This document shows, piece after piece, positions 56,579-64,000 of a DNA stretch of 64,000 nucleotides. Source of the DNA: Helianthus annuus. Its lineage: Eukaryota; Streptophyta; Magnoliopsida; Asterales; Asteraceae. Each line of letters starts with the position of its first letter. Positions within the stretch are counted from its first letter, which is position 1. The translations under genes and the position numbers were made by a program. Below the pieces are notes generated by a model. That model searched no databases and was not told the DNA's origin. It saw only the letters and a list, made by a program, of their open reading frames with translations. The stretch lies in contig NC_035433.2 in NCBI RefSeq assembly GCF_002127325.2, positions 145,235,472-145,299,471 on the forward strand, written 5' to 3'.

Positions 56579-59500
56579 ATGGGAACACATTTGAATCAAG
56601 ACACATCGAGCGTCGAAGCCGAGTTACAATCGAAATTACTCCACAACGATCACCATGTTCAAAAGGGTGGTCTCAGGACAATGCCCTTCATCATAGGTAC
56701 GTACATTATTTGTTCATCACTTTCGGTTTTGGTTTTGGTTTTGGTTTTGGTTTTGGTTTTGGTTTTGATTTACCTTTGTGTTTTGTTTTGTAGTAAATGA
56801 AGCATTTGAGAGAGTTGCGAGTAGCGGAGTGATGGCGAACATGATCTTCTATCTAATGGAAGTTTATCACATGGAAGCTGCAACCGGAACCATTGTACTC
56901 TTCATTTGGACCGCGCTTTCGAATGGTCTCTCCATTGTTGGGGGTGTCATATCCGACGCTTATTTGGGTCGGTTTCGGGTCATTGCAACCGGGTCTTTCT
57001 TTAGTCTTGTTGTAAGTCCATATCATCCATATTCCTATTCCATCTGGGTCGGTTTTAGGCTCAAACCGAATAAAAAACTAAAACTTCTTCGTGTTTTCAA
57101 CATGTCATTTGAACTTGAAATGTTTGTACTGAAAAAATCTGGGACCAATATGTATATTTTTTTTAGTTAATGATTAATTTTGCTTTAATTTTTGTATTGT
57201 TAATCATTAATTGATTATTACACATTAATTTTTTTTTGTTACACCACTTGTTAACTTCTTAACTTTTAAAATAGAGTAAATTACGATTTTAGCCCCTGTG
57301 GTTATATCACTTTTATCCCAAAAATAACTCTTTTAACATCTGAGCCTCCAACGTCTGTTTTTATAACTCTTTTGGCCCCTAACACTAATCCCATCCTTTA
57401 CTTTTAGAGCCCAAAAGGGTTAGAAAAAAAGACGTTGGGGGCTAAAAGGGTTAGGAAAAAAGACGTTGGGGGCTCAGATGTTAAAGGATTTCTTTTTGGG
57501 CTAAAAGTGTAAAAGTGATATAACCACAGGGGCGAAAATCATAATTTACTCTTCAAAATTAAAAAAAAAATAAATCTAAATTTCAATAATCTATTATCTA
57601 TTATCTATTATACTATAATAAAAGAAACCAAGTTTTGGACACGTGTCATTCATTGAAGGTATCCTCAAATTTATATTTATTTTATATTAACTAAATAAAT
57701 AATAAATTAATATTAAACCTTATCATACTTTAATAAAATAATATCCTCAAATCTAAATTGTTAATTTAATATATTTTTAAAATAAATACCTCTATTACCT
57801 ACTTATCTTATATTAAATATATAAATAATAAATTAATATTAAATGTTATCCTAATTTATTAAAAATATAACTTTTTAATAATTTGTATACAAAATTAAAT
57901 TTATTCCACACCTGTAAAATGCGGGGTTTTAAAAAATATAACTTTTTTTTTATTATTTGCTATACAAAATTACATGTGTATAACCCGTGTAATATACAAA
58001 GTATTTAAAGATATAACTTTTTATCATTTGCTATGTAAAATTAGATTTATTCAACACGTGTAATACAAGGGTTTTTGAAGGATATAATGTTTTTATTATT
58101 TGGTATATTTTTCAACCCAACAATACACGGGTTTTCTAAAGATACGACGTTTATAGCATTTAATATACAAAATTACATTTATTTAATATGTGTAATACAC
58201 ATGGTTTTTAAGGATGTATTTTTTTTTATTATTTGGTAGATTTATTCAACCAGATTATACACGGGTTTTTTTAACGATACAACGTTTTTAGTATTTAGTA
58301 TACAAAATTACATTTATTTAATCTGTGTAATACACATGGTTTTTAAAGATATAATTTTTAATTATTTGATATATAAAACTACATTTATTTAACCCATACA
58401 TATACGGGGTTCATAAAAATATAATTTTTTATTATTCAATATATAAAATTACATTTATTTAATCCGTGTAATACACGGGGTTCTAACCTAGTAAACATTA
58501 TAAAATAAACGGTTTTTTTTTTGGTTTTTGGTTCTGCTTTTTTGGTTTTTAGAAAAGAAAAAACTGAATCCGAACAGTAAAACTTGGTTTAAAGAAAATA
58601 CCAGACCGACGCGTTAGTTTTTAGTATGGTTCAGTTATTACGGTTAATATGGTTTCGGTTCGGTTATATCGATTTTAAATCTCACCCCTAAGTTGAACTT
58701 TTTTGCAACAGGGAGTGACATTTCTCTGGTTGACATCCATTCTTCCTCAACTAACACCTTCATCTTGCCAAGGACCGGACACGGGTTGCAGCCCACCAAC
58801 ACGAGCCCAACTCGGTTTCCTCTACGCATCTTTTGGTCTAATGTCGATCGGGTCGGCTTGCATCAGACCGTGTTCCATAGCCTTTGGTGCAGACCAGCTC
58901 AAACACCGGAACAACCAAAGGCTCATCGATAGCTACTTTAACTGGTACTATGCTGCCAACACGGTTTCCATTGTTATTGCTACTTCTGTTTTGGTCTACA
59001 TTCAAGACCAATTTGGTTGGCGGGTCGGGTTTGCGGTTCCAGTTTTGGCCATGTTGTGTTCTGCTCTCATGTTCTTACTCGGGTCACCTCTTTATGTCAA
59101 AGTCAAAGTTGACAAGAGCCCGTTTTCGGGTTTGACTCAAGTCTTAATCGTTGCGTTTAGGAACCGTAAGATCCGTCTTCTTCCTGGTGACTGCTATAAT
59201 CATAGCAATGATATAGATCAAGTTGAGTTAACCGACAGTTTGAGGTTCGAAAATTACTTATTACATGACCTGTTATCTAACTTGTCTATTTTGTCACCTC
59301 TAATTTTTTTCGTTATTATCTAAATTTGTATTTTAGGTTTCTTAACAAAGCGTGTGTTGTTAGAGATGTGGACATTGGTTCTTCAGGCTCGAACTCGTGT
59401 GGTATCCCCACAGTCGAAAATGTGGAATCCCTCAAATCCCTAATTCGGATAATACCTATTTGGTCATCGGGCATTATACTATTTGTAAACGTGTTGCAAA

Positions 59501-60195
59501 CGTTCCCAACACTTGAAGCCGAAAAAATGAACCGAAAGATCACCTCAAGGTTCGAGATCCCTGCAGCATCTTTCAGCTTGTTCATGCTTTTGACAATCAC
59601 AATATGGATCCCGGTTTATGACCGTGTTATGGTCCCGTTTCTAGCAAAATTTACACACGAGCCTCGTGGCCTCAACCTGAAAACCCGAATGGGAGTTGGG
59701 ATAATATTGTCAATCATAACCATGGTAGTATCCGCAATCGTGGAAACCATAAGGCGTGATTTAGCAAACTCAAACACGACGGTTGTCATGTCAGCAATGT
59801 GGTTGGTCCCACAGTTTGTATTACTAGGTTTAACCGAAGCGTTTAATGCAATTGGACAATTGGAGTTTTATTATTCTGAGCTCCCAAGTAGTATGTCGAG
59901 TTTAGCCACAGTTATGTTTATGGTGAGCATGGCGGTTGCTTCGCTTGTTGCAAGCATTTTAACTAATATTGTGGACTCGGTTACTGGCCAAGGAGGTGGC
60001 GTAAGTTGGCTGTCGAGTGATATCGACGAGGGACACGTGGATTACTATTATTGGTTGCTTAGTTTCTTGACTTTGCTCAACTTTGTCTACTACTTAATTT
60101 GTTGTCGTGTCCATCGAAGTTTTTCTTCGTCGGAAAGTAGGTTGTCCCATCCTGTCGATAAAGAAAGATTTGATGGCATTGAACGCAAGACTTGA
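56579..60195 (+). CDS. NRT1/PTR family (NPF1-like) transporter L, intact
   Basis: The exons are 56579-56696, 56794-57011, 58712-59244 and 59337-60195, again 1728 nt and 575 aa, with consensus GT...AG introns. The proton-coupling motif reads EAFER. Other family marks: KGGLRTMPFII, SDAYLGRFR, GADQ, FNWYY, EFYYSELP and DYYYWLL. Exons 1-3 and intron 2, with its MITE and Helitron, match D closely, whereas exon 4 and the 3' flank match H, so the gene appears to be a recombinant. Substitutions relative to D include LFIWTAL for LSIWTAL and GSFFSLV for GSLFSLV in exon 2. It is one of only two candidates for a working transporter here; substrate unknown. Confidence 0.88.
56724..56770 (+). repeat. (GGTTTT)n in intron 1 of L
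   Basis: About seven GGTTTT units, more than in A, B or D, between the exon 1 donor and exon 2 acceptor. Confidence 0.85.
57273..57552. mobile_element. Fold-back MITE in intron 2 of L
   Basis: Same insertion point and ends as the MITE at 42266-42537 in D, so it predates the D/L duplication. Confidence 0.8.
57590..58491 (+). mobile_element. Non-autonomous Helitron in intron 2 of L
   Basis: Orthologous in position to the Helitron in D. The 5' end is expanded (TCTATTATCTATTATCTATT); the 3' hairpin CCGTGTAATACACGG and GGTTCTAACCTAG are intact. Confidence 0.88.
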
Positions 60196-60827
60196 GTTTT
60201 AACTATAAGTATCTAAATACAATTTGTATGTTGCATAAATAACAGTTGGGATCGTTATTAGTTATAGCGTTTATTTGGAGCTATAAACTTTTGATGTTTA
60301 TGTTTATATTTTCGGAAAATAATTAGATACAGAAAACATAATTTTTGTGAATGAATATGAGGTTCACATACATGAATCTAACACGAGCTTGAGTATAGAG
60401 TTCGATTCAAATTAATGCAAGTTCCCAAGTATTCCATACTTCAAATGCATCGATCTTACAAAGAGTTCGTAAGATCGATGTAATGAAAAATTAATAAAGA
60501 TAACAAAAAAATAGAATAAATTAAATAACTATGTATTGTTGAAAAGATATATTAATTCATTTTACACTTACATAAAACAAATTTTAACTTGTAATATAAT
60601 TTTTTATATAATATTGTTTTTTTTCTTGAAAAAATCTAATTTAAAATGTCTACGTGTCAGTATAAAATACAATGTTAAATTATTGGAGGATGATGTTGTA
60701 TTTGTAGCTTGATACTACATAAATGAAAGTTATCTACCCATTAAAAAAGAGTTGTTAGGTAGTCAGGGCCCGGCTCCTTAGGCCGGGGGGTATGGGGCGG
60801 GACTTTTGGCGTGGGTTGGGGTAAAAC
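60196..60827 (+). other. Type I 3' flank of L
   Basis: Very close to the flank of H (48515-49075), with the hairpin near 60449. From about 60767 it carries AGGGCCCGGCTCCTTA, as after H, then a G-rich GGGGTATGGGGCGGG patch resembling a Tourist MITE end, cut by the LTR at 60828. Confidence 0.55.
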
Positions 60828-63043
60828 TGTAACGCCCTGCATTTTCAAACATCCTACATTTAGAAACCTTACGTGAAATTCTATCTTTGGAAATCTTGTG
60901 TTCTTATAACCATTCTTTCATCGTAATCGTTGTAAAATACGGAACTTGCTTCGTAAATAAAACTTGTACATTACACTTTTTACCTAGTTAAATCATGTTT
61001 TATTTCATATTTCACCTTGTTACAAGTTAGGGGAAACATTGTTGCATATTAGTACACAACTTAATTAACAAAATTACTCATTATAATGTTTTAAAAAAAA
61101 TAATAAAGAAATATGGCAGCCCAATTCAGCAAAATTCAGCCCCATATAGTTGGGTTTTGTGGGCTAGTTTCAAGGTGTAACCCCTTCTAAACACTTCCAA
61201 AGCCCAACCCATTGAAACCCTAATCCTTCCCCCTATAAATACCACCTATAACCAGCCTCCCTACCACTTTTGCAACCCTAAAAACTCACAAAACATCCAC
61301 CAAACCGTAGCTGAAAGCAAGGGTTCGAGTAGATTGACACCCCTTCACGAAAATGAGCATAACTCACTCAATTCTTATCCGATTCACTCGATTCTTTTTC
61401 CTACTTGCTTGTATAATCATGGGGTTCGATTCCTAGACTTCTCCTTGGAGAAATCAGACCTGGAAATGCCCCGAAATAGTCCATAAACTTTCTGTTTGTT
61501 TTTATGTTCATCAAAAACTTGTTTAAACCTATGCAACTTGTGTCCAACACATCTCATACCTATGTCCTAATGCTTACAACTTATCCCATGGTTGGTTAAG
61601 CTTAAAAACAAGGTTGAGACATTTAAAATCAGAGGATTAAACCTCATAAACTTGGTGTTTTGTTTAGGGTTTTTAACCCACAAGTCATGTCAAACTTTGT
61701 CTTTGATACATGAGTGATTATGGAACAACTTGGGTTGTCCAAACATACAATCCTCACATGATTTGATGATTTCTCTTAGTTAGTGTGTATATTGCATATT
61801 CTTCATTGTATGTTCATGACCCTCCTTGGTTGTTTTTTTTACATCAAGTGTAGTGGTGAACACATAGAGGTGCCTAAATGGAAGACTTGATCTTCCTACC
61901 TCCTACATGACTTCTATGACATTTAGAGGTACCAAAATGAAGATTTTAATCTTCTACCTCATGCTTGAACTATTGGACATATATTATATAACCTAAATAT
62001 ATTATTCGAATAATCGAATCTTTGATGATGAACTAGTGTTCATATGTCGGGGTACTAGATTACATCATCCTAGACTATGATAACTTGTCACGATTCTAAT
62101 GGAACCTTGTTCCATGAAAACATCTAAACTCCTTCGAGTTTCCTAGTGTCAAGAACAAGCATCATATGTACTAAATGATTATTTTCCATGTTATTCTCAT
62201 ATCTTATTTTTATGTTGTTTTAAACACCGAATCTCGACTCTAAACATACTTGAACTTTAACCCTTATACATTCGGACTCTAAATCTCTACTCGTCAACAA
62301 TTGGATAATCGGAAAACATATGCAAACTTTGTGAGTATACTCGTACTTTTCCCCTTTTACTTTTACCACTTTTGGGGTGTAACATGTTTACCTATTGAAA
62401 CTTACACATGAACTTTTGTCTAAACACACGAACATTCCTATAACAATGCTTGTATATGTGATGGCTTGATACTTTAAATTTGGGTGATTCTTATGTGTTG
62501 AACTTATCATTAACTTCGTACGAGCCAAACCTTGACATATGTAGCGCTATAGGATTGACGACCCGCCTCTACTGAAACTTTGGTTATGTCATGAGCAAGT
62601 TGCGTTTTCTTGGTTTGATATGTTAGACACATGCCATATTTAATGTTTATCTTGAATCGCATGCTTGCTATGAGGAATTGTTCACACTTTTATCTTATGC
62701 TATGTATGTACCAAACTTGTATACTCGCCTTTGCTTTTGCATTGAATTATTTTAAACATGTTACAGGTTGATGAGGACGATGCTAAGAAAAGAAGTAGCG
62801 TTGATGCCTAGATACACATATAGACGTTAGGGTTTAATATGTTGTATCAAATTTTGTTATGTTATCATGTTGTTATGTTAAACTTGTTGTATTTGAATTT
62901 CTTGTAATGTTGACTATTTGAAGTTATGAAATGAAATGAAATTTGGAATTTCTAAATATTGTCACAAATAGCGTTATGATGTCTCTAGCAATCTTCACAC
63001 TTCGTCTCATCCCGATGTTTCCGCCATTGGTTGGGGTGTGACA
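60828..63043 (+). mobile_element. 5' LTR of a Tekay/Del-like Gypsy element
   Basis: It begins TGTAACGCCCTGC and ends GGGGTGTGACA, 2216 bp. A TATA-like CCCTATAAATACC lies at about 61230-61242. A tRNA-iMet primer-binding site follows directly. Clade assignment to Tekay/Del chromoviruses rests on the LTR ends and leader style and is tentative. Confidence 0.8.
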
Positions 63044-63046
63044 GAT

Positions 63047-63059
63047 TGGTATCAGAGCC
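63047..63059 (+). mobile_element. Primer-binding site (tRNA-iMet)
   Basis: TTGGTATCAGAGCC, three bases after the LTR end. Confidence 0.88.
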
Positions 63060-64000
63060 ATAACTATAGGGAATTAGGAAAAGTAGGAATGCTTTAACCT
63101 ATTCTATAGTTTTAGAGCCTTATTCGTATGCTTTGCTTGGACTACTACATGATACCTTATTTGTTACTTATTTATGCTCTTTTAAACATGTATGTTACTC
63201 ATGTGTAATATTTGACATGTTATTCGTACGCATTAAAGCTTGTTCTATTATGTGTTAACACTTGTTTTATCATTTCATTATTTAAGTACCATTCTTGATC
63301 TGCTTTCTTATGTGTTTATACTTGCTTGTGTATTTCTTCAACACACACTTCCCTCATGCATTTTACTCGATTATTCTAAATCCGACAACACTCATATTGT
63401 ACAAATGAGACGAATTCACCAAAATAGGCGTGAAACCCACAATTTAGTGAACGACTCTCAATCTATCTATTCTTCTTTTTACACGAGATATCGCCATTGA
63501 GCTAGGAGTGAAATCCACATCTAAATGGCAAATCTCAAATTTCAAATTCTAGTGGACCCTCGTCAACATGTCGAAATTTAAATTTTGACCCGACGAGTAC
63601 CAACCACACTTAGGATACGAAATCGTCAAGATAGGGGTGAAACCCGCACCTTGTCGACTAGTTCCACTCCTTGATTTTTCATAAATCCCGCCAAGTCTCG
63701 AAATTTCGATTGATTTGGGACATGTAGTAACCGGAAGGGTAAATACCGTTAACCGACTTGTCGGCGAGAGTATTTTACCTATTAGGCCAAAGCATGCTCC
63801 TCAAATTCAAAAGACTTTTCGACCACTTTGGTTAGTCAAAGTTCCATTTGGAACACTCCAAACTTTGGTCAAACATGTGTTTCTATTGTTCATTTTATAC
63901 GATGCAATCTTTCAACCTCGAGTTTACCTTTGATTTCTCTTTTGACACGCACAACATATCGAACCTTTTCGATACATTTATATATGCATGATTTTCATAT
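63060..64000 (+). mobile_element. Leader of the Gypsy element, continuing off-window
   Basis: No gag domain is reached. A phrase of the form ATAGGNGTGAAACCCNCA recurs at about 63423, 63503 and 63635, each followed by a TCGACTA/AACGACT-like word, suggesting leader repeats. The element continues past 64000. Confidence 0.65.

Noticed and set aside
1..64000. A new defence or secondary-metabolite gene cluster
   Set aside because: Apart from NPF copies, an AN1 fragment and transposons, no other host gene was identified on either strand.

Overview
This is plant nuclear DNA: intron-containing transporter genes lie in a mass of LTR retrotransposons, MITEs, Helitrons, hAT, Harbinger and Mutator-type elements. 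The low GC content, TE families and NPF gene structure suggest a eudicot, possibly Asteraceae, but no sequence here proves the family. No bacterial genes, CRISPR arrays or rRNA genes were seen.

Host content is one locus: a decayed tandem array of NRT1/PTR (NPF) proton-coupled transporter genes, closest by recall to the NPF1 subgroup, all on the + strand. Two paralogue types alternate. Type I copies are B (33322-35693), D (41568-45172), H (47656-48514), I (50645-51028), J (52583-53248) and L (56579-60195). Type II copies are A (12018-14623), C (39164-39972), E (45547-45969) and K (54085-54887). The 3' flank of a further, lost type I copy survives at about 7440-8840. Only D and L have an unbroken four-exon reading frame (118+218+533+859 nt, 575 aa). 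B is broken by a single missing base. The others are truncated or multiply mutated.

Layout. 1-~7060: a minus-strand Tat-type Gypsy element with an intact 1896-codon gag-pol; its 3' LTR lies outside the window. 7440-11840: a nest of a SINE split by a hAT MITE, a Tourist MITE and two Harbinger remnants, ending at the promoter of copy A. 15790-32222: a Mutator-type (Pack-MULE-like) element with a 9-bp target duplication and a captured AN1 zinc-finger fragment; it is split by an 8.5-kb LARD-type LTR element (15829-24302) and a 6.7-kb Copia element (25068-31769). 32308-33149: a hAT element in the promoter of B. 36837-38600: two Helitrons between B and C. Helitrons and fold-back MITEs also sit in intron 2 of D and L and after H. 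51170-52582: a truncated LTR element between I and J. 60828-64000: the 5' LTR and leader of a Tekay/Del-like Gypsy element that runs off the window.

The paralogous copies serve as internal empty sites, so many insertions could be bounded to the base, with target duplications TATTATTTT, TATGT, GTTGA, CCAATCAC, GCTTTATA, TTA and TAA. Boundaries and splice sites were read by eye. No alignment or database search was run.
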